NCBI RefSeq assembly: GCF_021227995.1 | Contig: NZ_CP089301.1 | Location: 1,488,001 to 1,552,000 of the forward strand | Origin: Novosphingobium kaempferiae | GTDB lineage: Bacteria; Pseudomonadota; Alphaproteobacteria; Sphingomonadales; Sphingomonadaceae | DNA length: 64,000 bases | Direction: 5' to 3' | Shown here: in pieces, positions 38,016 through 46,899 of the stretch | Numbering within the stretch: position 1 is the stretch's first letter | How the letters are laid out: each line of letters begins with the position of its first letter | The notes under the pieces: model-generated | What the model saw: the letters and a program-made list of their open reading frames with translations, nothing else | The model's database searches: none | What the model was told of the DNA's origin: nothing | Position numbers and translations under genes: made by a program

Positions 38016-40841
38016 ATGAATCGTTCGCTTCAGCTCGTCGCCGGGCTGCTCGCCTCGGCATCGTTCGCCACCATCGCCCATGCGGGCGAAGTCGCGGGTC
38101 ACGTCAACGACGCCACTGGCACCCGCGCACTCCAGTCCGCGACCGTTCGTATCGTCGAACTCAACCGCCAGGCCGAGACCGACCGCGCAGGCAGCTACGT
38201 GTTCGGAAACGTCCCCGCCGGCACCTACACGCTGGAAGCGCGCTACGTCGGCGCTGAAGTGACCACCCAGACCGTCACCGTTCCCGCCAGCGGCACCATC
38301 GCCGGCAACTTCGACCTTCCCGCGATCGGCGGCGGCGACATCCTCGTCACCGGCCAGACCGCTAACCTGACCAGCGCCCTGTCGCGCCAGAAGGCCGCCG
38401 ACGGCGTCGAGTCGGTCCTGACCCGTGACGCCGTCGGCCAGTTCCCGGACCAGAACGTAGCGGAATCGCTGCGCCGCCTGCCGGGCCTCAACATCCTCAA
38501 CGACCAGGGCGAAGGCCGCTACGTCTCGGTCCGCGGCCTCGACCCGGACCTCAACGGCACTTCGGTCAACGGCGTGCGCCTGCCCGCACCGGAATCGGAA
38601 AGCCGCTCGGTCGCGCTCGACGTGATCTCGTCCGACACCATCGAATCGATCGAGGTGAAGAAGAGCTTCACCCCCGACATGGACGGCGACTTCATCGGCG
38701 CCTCGGTCGAGATCCACACCACCAGCGCGTTCGATTCGAAGAAGAACCGCTACTCCGTCAGCGCCGAGGGCAGCTGGAACGACTACTCGGGCAAGGTGAC
38801 CCCGAAGGGCGCGTTCGACTTCACCCAGAAGATCGGCGACGACTTCGGCGTGGCAGGATCGGTCAGCTACTACAAGCGCAAGTTCGAGACCGACAACGTC
38901 GAGATGGCCGACTGGACCGAGGACGACAACGGCGCGGTCTACGGCGAAACCCTCGAATACCGCGACTACGACGTGGAGCGCACCCGCATCAACGCGGCGC
39001 TCTCGTTCGACTGGCGCGTATCGGACACGACCAAGGCCTATGTGCGCGGCAACTGGTCGCAGTTCGACGACCATGAGTATCGCCGCCGCACCACGTTCGA
39101 CTTCAGCGATTTCGGCGAGGCCAGCGATTCCGACGGCTCGCGCGTCACCTTCGACACCGGTGCCCTCGACGATGGCGACAAGCTGACCGTCGAGCGCGAC
39201 CACAAGGACCGCTTCGAGCGTCAGCGCATCCGCTCGGTCTCGATCGGCAGCGACACCGACACCGGCACCTGGAAGTTCAACTGGCAGGCAAGCTACGCCA
39301 AGTCGACGGAGAAGGAGACCTTCTCGCTCGACCCGATGCGCTTCACCGGCGAGTTCGAGAACGATTCGGGCGTTGTGGTCGATGTCGACAACAGCGGTCG
39401 CTACTTCCCGACTTACGCCGCGACCAGCGGCGGCAGCGTCCTGAACGACCCGACCAACTACGGCTTCGACCGTCTGGAATTGACCACCCTGTCGGACAGC
39501 CAGGATCGCGAATGGGCCGCCAAGGCCGACCTCGCCCGCACCTTCGCCGGGGACAACGGCGACTTCACCGTGCAGGGCGGCGTCAAGGCGCGCTGGCGCA
39601 AGAAGTCGTACAACTTCAACATGAGCCGCTTCGACGACTACGACGGCGACTTCACGCTGAATGACGTGCTGGGCAAGCAGACCTACCGCCTGCTCGACAT
39701 GGGCCCGGTCGCCAACAAGGGCGGTTCGGCCGACTTCTACCTCGCCGATCCCACGGGCTTCAAATACAACACCGACGACAGCCTGATCGACAGTTCGAGC
39801 AGCGATTACGCGGTGACCGAAGACATCACCGCCGCCTACCTGCTCGGCCGCTGGGACAGCGCCACCTTGCGCGTCATCGGCGGCGTGCGCATGGAGCACA
39901 CACGCAACAAGCTGACCGGCAATCTCGTCGCGATCACTGAAATGGAGGACCCGGCTGACGAGGACGAGACGATCACCGCGATCGACGTCTCGCCGCTCTC
40001 CTTCAAGCGCCACTACACCAACTGGTTGCCCAGCCTTACGGTGCGCTACAGCCCGCAACAGAACCTCGTCGCGCGCTTCGCCGGTTACAAGACGATCGTA
40101 CGTCCCAAGCTGTCGCAGCTCCCGCCGCTTTACTCGATCAACGAAGACGGCGAGGCCCAATTCGGCAACCCGGAACTGAAGCCCTATCAGGCGTGGAACT
40201 TCGACGCCGGGTTCGAATATTACTTCGCCAACAACGGCGCGTTCACCGTCGGCGGCTTCTACAAGTCGATCAAGGACTACACCTACACCAGCTTCTCGAC
40301 CGACGAAGGCGAGATCAACGGCGTTCCCTACACCGAACTGCGCCAGCCGGTAAACGGTGACAAGGCCGAGATCGCCGGCGTCGAGGTAAGCTACAGCCAG
40401 GTCTTCTCGATGCTGCCCTCGCCCTTCGATGGCCTGCTGACCCAGTTGAACTACACGTACACCTACGCCCGCGGCACGACGCTGGACGATGACGGCGTGG
40501 CCCGCCGCATCAACCTGCCCAACGCGTCGAAGAACACCTTCAACGTCGTGCTCGGCTACGAGAAGGGCCCGGTAAGCCTGCGCGCCGCCGGTACCTTCCG
40601 CGACAAGTACCTCGACGAAGTGGGCGACGCGCCGGACACCGACCGCATCGTCAACCAGCACTTCCAGCTGGACCTCTCGGCCAAGTACAAGTTGACCGAG
40701 AACATCCGCCTCTTCGCGGACTGGGTGAACGTCAACAATGCCAAGTACTACGCCTACCAGAACTTCGCGGGCGCCCAGCGCCTGCTGCAGTACGAGGAAT
40801 ACGGTTCGACCGTGAAGTTCGGCGCGCGGGTATCCTTCTGA
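38016..40841 (+). CDS. TonB-dependent receptor, likely for phytate or a phosphate ester
   Basis: 941 aa outer-membrane transporter. Signal peptide to AHA (residue 23). A carboxypeptidase-regulatory-like beta domain (about 25-107; GEVAGHVNDATGTRALQSAT onward), then a TonB box-like GDILVTGQT (about 108-116), plug domain with FPDQNVAESLRRLPGLNI (about 145-162) and VSVRGLDPDLNGTSVNGVRL (about 170-189), and a 22-strand barrel ending in the aromatic residue of VKFGARVSF. Of the Xanthomonas/Caulobacter-type receptor family. Substrate is inferred from the overlapping phytase gene and the Pho box array, not from the protein. Confidence 0.92.
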   Translation: MNRSLQLVAGLLASASFATIAHAGEVAGHVNDATGTRALQSATVRIVELNRQAETDRAGSYVFGNVPAGTYTLEARYVGAEVTTQTVTVPASGTIAGNFDLPAIGGGDILVTGQTANLTSALSRQKAADGVESVLTRDAVGQFPDQNVAESLRRLPGLNILNDQGEGRYVSVRGLDPDLNGTSVNGVRLPAPESESRSVALDVISSDTIESIEVKKSFTPDMDGDFIGASVEIHTTSAFDSKKNRYSVSAEGSWNDYSGKVTPKGAFDFTQKIGDDFGVAGSVSYYKRKFETDNVEMADWTEDDNGAVYGETLEYRDYDVERTRINAALSFDWRVSDTTKAYVRGNWSQFDDHEYRRRTTFDFSDFGEASDSDGSRVTFDTGALDDGDKLTVERDHKDRFERQRIRSVSIGSDTDTGTWKFNWQASYAKSTEKETFSLDPMRFTGEFENDSGVVVDVDNSGRYFPTYAATSGGSVLNDPTNYGFDRLELTTLSDSQDREWAAKADLARTFAGDNGDFTVQGGVKARWRKKSYNFNMSRFDDYDGDFTLNDVLGKQTYRLLDMGPVANKGGSADFYLADPTGFKYNTDDSLIDSSSSDYAVTEDITAAYLLGRWDSATLRVIGGVRMEHTRNKLTGNLVAITEMEDPADEDETITAIDVSPLSFKRHYTNWLPSLTVRYSPQQNLVARFAGYKTIVRPKLSQLPPLYSINEDGEAQFGNPELKPYQAWNFDAGFEYYFANNGAFTVGGFYKSIKDYTYTSFSTDEGEINGVPYTELRQPVNGDKAEIAGVEVSYSQVFSMLPSPFDGLLTQLNYTYTYARGTTLDDDGVARRINLPNASKNTFNVVLGYEKGPVSLRAAGTFRDKYLDEVGDAPDTDRIVNQHFQLDLSAKYKLTENIRLFADWVNVNNAKYYAYQNFAGAQRLLQYEEYGSTVKFGARVSF

Positions 40842-41915
40842 TGAAGGTTTCCGCTATTCTCAAAGCCGCTCGCGGGCTGCGCCACGACCGGCGCGACCAC
40901 CGCCGAACCGCCGCGACCGCACTATCCGGCGATCGACGTTCCGGCTGAGGGTGAAACCACGCCCGTCGGCACCGGCAATGCCGATGCAGCGGACGATCCG
41001 GCGATCTGGCGCAATCCCGCCAATCCCGCTGCCAGCCTGATCCTCGGCACCGACAAGAAGGCGGGGCTCTACGTCTACGGCCTTGACGGCAAGGTGCGCG
41101 ATTTCTCTCCGGCAGGCGCACTGAACAACACCGACCTGCGCCAGATCGCCATGAGAGACGGCACCAGCCGCATCCTCGTGGGCGCCAGCGACCGTACCGA
41201 CCGGGCCGAGCCGCGCATCGCGCTGTTCACGCTCGACGGCGCGACCGGCAAGCTGACCGTTCTGGGCGCGGAGACCTTCCTCCCCGCCGGACATGCCCCC
41301 GCCGAGGCCTATGGCTTCTGCATGGGCGCGCCGCTCGCCGCCGGTGAACTGGCGCGCGCCTACGTCGTCCTCAAGGACGGCACCGTCGCCGAAAGCCGCC
41401 TTGTCGAGAAGGCGGGCAAGATCGCCGCCGAGCACCTGCGCAATGTCAAGTTCGCCACCCAGTCCGAGGGCTGCGTTGTCGATGACGTGACGAAGACGCT
41501 CTACGTCGCCGAGGAGGACGTGGCGATCTGGAAGGTGCCGCTGTCTCCCGCGACGCTGACCGCCAGTTCCTACGCCCGCGTGGGCGAGGCGGACGGCCTC
41601 GTCGACGACATCGAGGGCCTCGCCATCGCCCGCAATGCGGAGGGCCGCGCATGGCTCGTCGCATCGAGCCAGGGCGACAACGCCTATGTGCTGTTTGACC
41701 TCGCGACCGACAAACCTGTAGGCCGCTTCCGCGTGAACGGCGGCGCCATCGGCGGCACCAGCGACACCGACGGCATCGAGGTGATCCTCGGCGATTTCGG
41801 GCCGCAGTACCCCGAGGGCCTGTTCATCGCGCAGGACGGCGACAACGCCCCCAAGGCGCAGAACTTCAAGCTGCTGTCCTGGCGCGCGATCCGCACCGCG
41901 CTCGGCATCAGGTAA
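40841..41915 (+). pseudogene. Beta-propeller phytase lipoprotein, frameshifted in the signal peptide
   Basis: The ATG overlaps the receptor stop (TGATGA) and opens MKVSAILKA, but then runs out of frame and stops after 36 codons. From 40866 onward another frame (+1) reads a lipobox LAGC, ATTGATTAEPPR, and then an intact beta-propeller phytase: GNADAADDPAIWRNPA, LILGTDKKAGLYVYGLDGK, GALNNTDLRQIAMRDG, to the stop at 41915. That frame has no ATG, GTG or TTG between its preceding stop (40842) and the propeller; the first start-like codon (GTG, 41094) is inside the domain. One deleted base near 40868 (or a longer indel) would restore a lipoprotein. Either a recent inactivation, a sequencing error, or programmed slippage. 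The enzyme would release phosphate from phytate at the cell surface. Confidence 0.82.
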
Positions 41916-41978
41916 GGTAGATGCGCCCTGCCGCATCCGCGTGTGACTCAATCTCGCGGATGCGGTAGGAGGGCGACC

Positions 41979-42677
41979 ATGGTGGCGGGAACCGAATCGA
42001 TGACGCGGATCAGGGCTTTTGGCGTGCTCATCGCCGCCGCCTGCGCATCCGTCCCCGGAGTCGCTTCGGCCGACGTCATGCAGATCGGCTCGGGCGGCGC
42101 CGAATGGGTTGCCGGAGGCCCGGCCGCATTGCCCGGCTCACCGGACCTCGCCCAGATCGATGCCGAATCGGGCGTCGGTTTCATCGGCAGCACCATCGCG
42201 ACCGCACCGGTGCAGGTCGAATCGACGCCGCTCGACGTCGACACCAATCTCCATCCCCAGTCGATCACCGAAGCGCTCGACGCTGCGGGCCCGACCCGCT
42301 GGCGCGAACGCGTCGCGCAGCTTGCGGCAAAGTACGATATCAGCCCGACCCTGCTCGAAGCCGTGGTCTGGCAGGAGAGCCGCTGGAACGAACTGGCGCT
42401 CTCGCCCGTCGGCGCGCGCGGGCTTGCCCAGCTCATGCCAGGAACGGCAGCGCAGATGGGCGTGAACTCGGCCGATCCGATGGCGAACCTCGAAGGCGGC
42501 GCGCGTTACCTGCGCATGCAACTCGACGCTTTTGGCGGCAATATCGAGAAGGCGCTGGCCGCCTACAACGCCGGACCGGGGCGCGTGCTCAAGGCTGGCG
42601 GTATCCCGAACATTCGTGAGACTCAGGCCTATGTCGCCGCGATCATGGCGCGACTGACGGACCCTGTGCGGCAATGA
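41979..42677 (+). CDS. Lytic transglycosylase (SLT domain)
   Basis: 232 aa from the ATG preceded by GGAGG at 6 bp. An N-terminal signal (IRAFGVLIAAACASVPGVAS) is followed by about 70 residues of linker, then the goose-lysozyme-like SLT domain (about residues 115-225). Catalytic Glu in VWQESRWNE (about 132-140), then ALSPVGARGLAQLMPGTAAQ (about 142-161), NLEGGARYLRMQL and AAYNAGPGRVLKAGGIP. It cuts peptidoglycan in the periplasm. Such short conjugation/flagella-type SLT proteins exist too, but no secretion genes are near. Confidence 0.92.
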   Translation: MVAGTESMTRIRAFGVLIAAACASVPGVASADVMQIGSGGAEWVAGGPAALPGSPDLAQIDAESGVGFIGSTIATAPVQVESTPLDVDTNLHPQSITEALDAAGPTRWRERVAQLAAKYDISPTLLEAVVWQESRWNELALSPVGARGLAQLMPGTAAQMGVNSADPMANLEGGARYLRMQLDAFGGNIEKALAAYNAGPGRVLKAGGIPNIRETQAYVAAIMARLTDPVRQ

Positions 42678-42680
42678 AGC

Positions 42681-42811
42681 AAATTCCTCCCCGAGCTTGT
42701 CTCGGGGAGGTGGCAGCCCGTCAGGGCTGACGGAGGGGGATTTTCTGGCCCCTTCCCCCTCCACCACCGCTCGCGGCGGTCCCCCTCCCCGAGCAAGCTC
42801 GGGGAGGAATT
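42681..42811. repeat. Palindromic repeat D, copy 2
   Basis: AAATTCCTCCCCGAGCTTG at the left and the inverse CAAGCTCGGGGAGGAATT at the right, with inner hairpins (CAGCCCGTCAGGGCTG; CCACCGCTCGCGGCGG). It fills the gap between the converging transglycosylase and galU genes. Confidence 0.8.
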
Positions 42812-42816
42812 ATAAA

Positions 42817-43698
42817 TCAGCCCAGCAGCTTCTGCGCGATGGCCCGAACCTCGTCCCGCATGTCGGGGCGGTCGAGCGCAATGGCGAGGGTCGCTTCGAC
42901 GAAGCCTACCTTCGAGCCGCAGTCGAAGCGGCGGCCGTTGAAGGTCACCGCATGGAACGGCTGCTGGCCGATCAGCTTGGCCATCGAGTCGGTAAGCTGG
43001 ATCTCGCCGCCCGCACCCTTGCCCTGCGTTTCGAGCAGGCCCATGACTTCAGGCTGAAGGATGTAGCGGCCCGAGACGATCTTGTTCGAAGGCGCGTCCT
43101 CGACCTTCGGCTTCTCGACCAAGCCCTTGACCTCGGTCAGCGCCCCGCGGCTCTCGCCCGGAGCGATCACGCCGTAGCTCGACACTTCCTCATGCGGTAC
43201 TTCGAGCACCGAGACGAGGTTGCCGCCCACTTCGTTGTAGGCCTCGATCATCTGCTTCATGCAACCCGGCGAGCCGTACATCAGCTCGTCCGGCAGGAAG
43301 ATCGCGAAAGGTTCGTTACCGACGACCGCGCGCGCGCACCAGACCGCATGGCCGAGACCCATCGGCACCTGCTGGCGCACAGTAACTAGGTTGCCCGGCT
43401 GGATGCGCGTCGGCTCCAGCGGATCGAGCGACTTGCCGCGACCGGTCATGGTCGCTTCCAGTTCGTAAGCGGTATCGAAATGCTCGACTATCGCGGTCTT
43501 GCCGCGGCCGGTCACGAAGACAAACTCCTCGATTCCCGCTTCGCGCGCCTCGTCGACGGCGTACTGGATCAGCGGACGGTCGACGACCGGCAGAAGTTCC
43601 TTGGGGATCGCCTTCGTCGCGGGAAGAAAGCGGGTGCCGAGACCGGCGACGGGAAAGACGGCCTTGCGAACCGGCTTGCGGAAATTCATGTCACTCAT
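42817..43698 (-). CDS. galU: UTP-glucose-1-phosphate uridylyltransferase
   Basis: 293 aa enzyme making UDP-glucose for envelope polysaccharides. Start MSDMNFRKPVRKAVF; an alternative ATG is three codons on. Nucleotide motif VFPVAGLGTRFLPATKAIPK (about residues 14-33), ELLPVVDRPLIQYAVDEARE (about 34-53), and FAIFLPDELMYG in the middle. The frame open to 43770 adds residues unlike the family. Divergent from murA, 155 bp apart; both supply envelope precursors. Confidence 0.96.
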   Translation of the reverse strand: MSDMNFRKPVRKAVFPVAGLGTRFLPATKAIPKELLPVVDRPLIQYAVDEAREAGIEEFVFVTGRGKTAIVEHFDTAYELEATMTGRGKSLDPLEPTRIQPGNLVTVRQQVPMGLGHAVWCARAVVGNEPFAIFLPDELMYGSPGCMKQMIEAYNEVGGNLVSVLEVPHEEVSSYGVIAPGESRGALTEVKGLVEKPKVEDAPSNKIVSGRYILQPEVMGLLETQGKGAGGEIQLTDSMAKLIGQQPFHAVTFNGRRFDCGSKVGFVEATLAIALDRPDMRDEVRAIAQKLLG

Positions 43699-43853
43699 GG
43701 GTCTGGTTTTGCCTCGCTCATGTTGCAGTGCGGTTAAAGCCGGGAAATCCTTAGAGCGCAACAAGCTCATGTTAACCCTAAGGAACCTTTAATCCGCCGC
43801 GAATTTGCGCGCCCTCCCGTTGAAGCGTGCGCGTTTGGCGCTAAAGGACGGTG

Positions 43854-45137
43854 ATGGACAAGATCATCATCGAAGGCGGCAAGCGCCTTTCCGGCACCAT
43901 CCCCGTCTCGGGCGCCAAGAACGCCGCGCTCACGCTGCTGCCCTGCGCGCTGCTGACCGAGGAACCGCTGACGCTGCGCAACCTGCCGCGCCTCGCGGAT
44001 ATCGACGGGTTCCAGCACCTGATGAATCAGTTCGGCGTCTCGACCGCCATCGCGGGCAGTCGTCCGGAAGACTTCGGCCGGGTGATGACGCTGCAGGGCA
44101 CCCGCATCACCAGCTCGGTCGCGCCTTACGACCTCGTGCGCAAGATGCGCGCCTCCATCCTCGTCCTCGGCCCGATGCTGGCACGCATGGGCGAGGCGAC
44201 CGTATCGCTGCCCGGCGGTTGCGCCATCGGCAACCGCCCGATCGACCTGCACCTCAAGGCCATCGAAGCGCTCGGCGCGAAGATCGAGATGGCAGCGGGC
44301 TACGTGAAGGCCGTGGCGCCCGACGGCGGCCTGCCGGGCGGGCGCTATTCCTTCCCTGTCGTCTCCGTTGGCGCGACCGAGAACGCGCTGATGACGGCGG
44401 TGCTGTGCAAGGGCAAGTCCACCCTCCACAATGCCGCGCGTGAGCCCGAGATCGTCGACCTGTGCAACCTGCTCGTCGCGATGGGCGCGCAGATCGAGGG
44501 CATCGGCACCAGCGACCTCACCATCCACGGCGTCGATCGCCTGCACGGCGCGACCTACATGGTCATGCCCGACCGTATCGAGGCGGGCTCCTACGCCTGC
44601 GCCGCCGCCATCACCGGCGGCGAAGTCACGCTCAAGGGCGCGAAAATCGAGGACATGGAAGCGACCGTGCAGGCTCTGCGCGACGCGGGCGTCCACGTCG
44701 AACCGCGCGCCGAAGGCCTCCACGTCGCCTCCGACGGCAAGCTGCGTCCGGTGACGCTCTCCACCGCCCCCTACCCCGGCTTCGCCACCGACATGCAGGC
44801 GCAGCTCATGGCGCTGCTGTGCCTCGCCGAAGGCTCCAGCGTGCTGACCGAGACGATCTTCGAGAACCGCTACATGCATGTTCCCGAACTCAACCGCATG
44901 GGCGCGCGGATCGAGACCAAGGGCCGCACCGCCATCGTCCACGGCGTCTCCGGCCTCACCGGCGCTGACGTCATGGCCACCGACCTGCGCGCCTCGATGA
45001 GCCTCGTCATCGCCGGTCTCGCGGCGCAGGGGCAGACGCAGGTCCACCGCCTCTACCACCTCGACCGCGGCTACGAGCGCCTCGAAGAGAAGCTGGCGCT
45101 GGTCGGCGCGCAGATCGAACGCGTCGGCGGCGACTGA
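43854..45137 (+). CDS. murA: UDP-N-acetylglucosamine 1-carboxyvinyltransferase
   Basis: 427 aa; first committed step of peptidoglycan synthesis, transferring enolpyruvate to UDP-GlcNAc. Start [14 protein letters not shown] after AAGGACG; a GTG one codon earlier is less likely. [18 protein letters not shown] (about residues 18-35) is the family signature with catalytic Lys. The fosfomycin-sensitive Cys is present in [13 protein letters not shown] (Cys 123). [17 protein letters not shown] near the C-terminus carries the conserved Asp-Leu-Arg. Confidence 0.97.
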   Translation: MDKIIIEGGKRLSGTIPVSGAKNAALTLLPCALLTEEPLTLRNLPRLADIDGFQHLMNQFGVSTAIAGSRPEDFGRVMTLQGTRITSSVAPYDLVRKMRASILVLGPMLARMGEATVSLPGGCAIGNRPIDLHLKAIEALGAKIEMAAGYVKAVAPDGGLPGGRYSFPVVSVGATENALMTAVLCKGKSTLHNAAREPEIVDLCNLLVAMGAQIEGIGTSDLTIHGVDRLHGATYMVMPDRIEAGSYACAAAITGGEVTLKGAKIEDMEATVQALRDAGVHVEPRAEGLHVASDGKLRPVTLSTAPYPGFATDMQAQLMALLCLAEGSSVLTETIFENRYMHVPELNRMGARIETKGRTAIVHGVSGLTGADVMATDLRASMSLVIAGLAAQGQTQVHRLYHLDRGYERLEEKLALVGAQIERVGGD

Positions 45138-45149
45138 GCTTACATTCCG

Positions 45150-45175
45150 GAAACAACTGGGGCCCATGGCGCGTT
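45150..45175 (+). promoter_or_regulatory. EcfG-like promoter of the 67-residue protein gene
   Basis: GAAAC-N17-CGTT (45150-45154 and 45172-45175) matches the general-stress sigma factor EcfG pattern GGAAC-N16/17-CGTT at all but one base. It ends 33 bp before the ATG. The next gene carries a perfect version with the same spacer. Confidence 0.5.
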
Positions 45176-45208
45176 GTCCTCTCAAGAATTGCCGAGAGGA
45201 GACACGAC

Positions 45209-45412
45209 ATGGGCCTGATCAAGTTGGCGGCCGCCGGTGCGGTCGGCTACGCGCTCTACAAATACGCGAACCAGAACAAGCAGGAGGCCGAATTCGCGGG
45301 CATCCGCGGTTCCGGTCCCGACCACATGCAGAACCCGCCCAAGGGCTGGGACAAGACCGACGAGGCCGTGGACGAGAGCTTCCCGGCAAGCGATCCCCCT
45401 TCGACCTACTGA
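45209..45412 (+). CDS. Small membrane-associated protein with DESFPASDPPS motif
   Basis: 67 aa. A short hydrophobic start (MGLIKLAAAGAVGYALYKYA), then a polar middle, and the C-terminal DEAVDESFPASDPPSTY (about residues 51-67). This terminal motif occurs in many short stress-induced proteins of alphaproteobacteria; its role is unknown. RBS GAGAGGAG, 6-7 bp before ATG. Preceded by an EcfG-like promoter and followed by a strong terminator, so it is a single-gene unit. Confidence 0.8.
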   Translation: MGLIKLAAAGAVGYALYKYANQNKQEAEFAGIRGSGPDHMQNPPKGWDKTDEAVDESFPASDPPSTY

Positions 45413-45430
45413 TTGATCGCGGTCGCACCA

Positions 45431-45465
45431 AGGGCGGGAGAAGCAAAAGCTTCCCCGCCCTTTTT
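45431..45465 (+). terminator. Terminator of the 67-residue protein gene
   Basis: Stem AGGGCGGG/CCCGCCCT (45431-45438, 45454-45461) with inner stem GAAGC/GCTTC around AAAA, followed by TTTT, 19 bp after the stop. Confidence 0.92.
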
Positions 45466-45526
45466 CAAGGCCTTGCGCGGCTCGTCGCAAATCCGCTCTG
45501 ACCGCCCGAATCCCTGTCATCACATT

Positions 45527-45552
45527 GGAACGAATCACTTATACAAGCCGTT
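45527..45552 (+). promoter_or_regulatory. EcfG-like promoter of the metallophosphoesterase-like gene
   Basis: GGAAC (45527-45531), 17-bp spacer, CGTT (45549-45552): exact EcfG consensus. A start site about 8-10 bp later leaves a leader of about 35 bp. Confidence 0.6.
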
Positions 45553-45597
45553 GAAACTCTTGCCGGAGCGCCGGGAGGGCTGCTCCGCCACGGGAAG

Positions 45598-46107
45598 ATG
45601 ACGATGGCGATCCACTTTGTTGCGGACCTGCATTTCAACGGCGACAGCGCCCGCAACGCCCTTCCCTATGGATTTTCCGATAGCGTCGAACTGGCCCGCC
45701 GCATCTGCGACGTCTGGCGCGCGCGGGTGGCACCGGACGATACCGTCTGGATTCTCGGCAATGTCGGCAACCCCGTCCATCTCGCCGGGCTGCCCGGCAG
45801 GAAACATCTGGTGCGATCGGCAGCGGATCCGCGATCATGGAACTGCCTCGCCACCGGCCGCTATGAGAGCGTCTGCGAGCGGCAGTATCTGGGCACCCCG
45901 CACGGCGCGTTGATGCTCGTGAGCGACCCGGCTCAGGCGGGAGAGAGCGACGCGCTGGTGCTGCATGGACGGGCACGCGGCGACTGGCGTCGCGCCGGCT
46001 TCGTCTGCGTCTCGGCCGCCATGACCGGCTGGGGGCCGGCGAGCCTCGACGAAATCGCTCGTCGCGCCTTCGGCGCCGCCCTACCCGGCCTCAGCCGCGC
46101 CGCCTGA
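45598..46107 (+). CDS. Metallophosphoesterase-like protein, metal ligands mostly lost
   Basis: 169 aa (ATG at 45598; another in-frame ATG at 45604). It follows the layout of small calcineurin-like phosphoesterases: IHFVADLHFNGD (DxH kept, about residues 5-16), then VWILGNVGNP where the family has LGD, GRKHLVRSAADP where it has GNxD or GNHD, ALMLVSDPAQ where it has CHYP, and LVLHGRARGDW where it has LHGHxHG. So four of the metal or catalytic positions are replaced; probably a binding protein. Preceded by an EcfG-like promoter. Its end overlaps the converging RHH gene by 27 bp. Confidence 0.7.
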   Translation: MTMAIHFVADLHFNGDSARNALPYGFSDSVELARRICDVWRARVAPDDTVWILGNVGNPVHLAGLPGRKHLVRSAADPRSWNCLATGRYESVCERQYLGTPHGALMLVSDPAQAGESDALVLHGRARGDWRRAGFVCVSAAMTGWGPASLDEIARRAFGAALPGLSRAA

Positions 46108-46353
46108 ATCTAGCAGGCCCAAGTCCAGCAGGGACGTCGCCAGCCATACCCTGACCGCGCCCGCCAGTCCGGGCGGCGTCTCCGCCTCCAACCGCTCTGC
46201 ATCGATCCGCGCCACCAGCGCGTTGATCGGCACCCCCTCCTGCGCGGCGACTCGCTTGAGCAGTTCCCAGAATACCGGCTCCAGGCTGATCGAGGTCTTG
46301 TGCCCTGCGATCTCGACCGAGCGCTTAACGGGAGGGTGATAGGGGACGGCCAT
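46081..46353 (-). CDS. Ribbon-helix-helix domain protein
   Basis: 90 aa. PPVKRSVEIAGHKTSISLEP (about residues 7-26) is the beta-strand/N-arm of the RHH_4 type, followed by FWELLKRVAAQEGVPINALV and ARIDAERL helices. DNA binding as a dimer is expected; the protein lacks a partner toxin nearby, so a stand-alone regulator is likelier than an antitoxin. It starts about 180 bp before padR on the other strand; the last 27 bp overlap the end of the metallophosphoesterase-like gene. Confidence 0.82.
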   Translation of the reverse strand: MAVPYHPPVKRSVEIAGHKTSISLEPVFWELLKRVAAQEGVPINALVARIDAERLEAETPPGLAGAVRVWLATSLLDLGLLDSGGAAEAG

Positions 46354-46432
46354 GCGCCGCACCTTAAGACGCTCCAAACCTGCGGAAAACCCCGGAAATG
46401 CAGGGATGTGCATTGATCGATACCCAGTCATA

Positions 46433-46480
46433 GCAAGGTATCTTGCCTTAGACTGTATCTATCTCAGCAAGGTATCTTGC
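46433..46480 (+). promoter_or_regulatory. Twin palindromic operators of the padR operon
   Basis: The perfect palindrome GCAAGGTATCTTGC occurs twice (46433-46446, 46467-46480), 34 bp apart, about three helical turns. The second overlaps a -35 element TTGCGT (46477-46482) paired at 17 bp with TATACA (46500-46505). This is the arrangement expected for repression by the PadR protein encoded next. Confidence 0.75.
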
Positions 46481-46530
46481 GTAACACAGTAGCTGGTTAT
46501 ATACACTCCTCATCCGCAGGAGATGATTCG

Positions 46531-46899
46531 ATGTCCGAAATCGAAATCCAGTTGAAGAAAGGGGTGCTCGGGCTCTGCGTCCTCGCGCTGCTTTCGCGGG
46601 GAGACAGCTACGCTTACGAGATCGCGAGCCGCATGGCTGACGCGGTCGACATGGGCGAAGGCACGATCTACCCGCTGATGCGCCGCATGCAGTCCGAGGG
46701 TCTGGTGAAGACCTATCTCGAGGAATCGCCCTCGGGCCCGCCCCGCAAGTACTACAGCCTCACCGATACCGGACGCTCGCGCCTTGCCGAGCAGGTCGGC
46801 GAATGGCGGGGCTTCACCAAGGCCGTCGACCAGTTGATCGACGGCGCCACCACCACCGAGCCTGAAACGCCCGTCGAGCAGGGGGGAGTCCAGCCATGA
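46531..46899 (+). CDS. PadR-family transcriptional regulator
   Basis: 122 aa from MSEIEIQLKKGVLGLC, with AGGAGATG as RBS; the open frame upstream (46477) crosses the operators and is not coding. Winged HTH: LALLSRGDSYAYEIASRMAD (about residues 17-36), MGEGTIYPLMRRMQSEGLV (about 41-59), PPRKYYSLTDTGRSRLAEQV (about 69-88, the wing), and a short C-terminal dimer helix. Likely represses its own operon by binding the twin palindromes. The stop overlaps the start of the DUF1700 gene (ATGA). Confidence 0.92.
   Translation: MSEIEIQLKKGVLGLCVLALLSRGDSYAYEIASRMADAVDMGEGTIYPLMRRMQSEGLVKTYLEESPSGPPRKYYSLTDTGRSRLAEQVGEWRGFTKAVDQLIDGATTTEPETPVEQGGVQP

Noticed and set aside
37998..40661. An 887-codon open frame on the minus strand opposite the TonB receptor
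   Set aside because: It is the mirror of a GC-rich gene: no family motif, Val/Arg/Ala-rich, and the + strand frame has signal peptide, plug and barrel signatures. Similar long antisense frames opposite sufB, sufS, the RND pump, murA and mnmG were dropped for the same reason.
46081..46353. RHH protein as antitoxin of a toxin-antitoxin pair
   Set aside because: No small toxin-like gene is adjacent on the same strand; neighbours are a phosphoesterase-like gene and a divergent padR.
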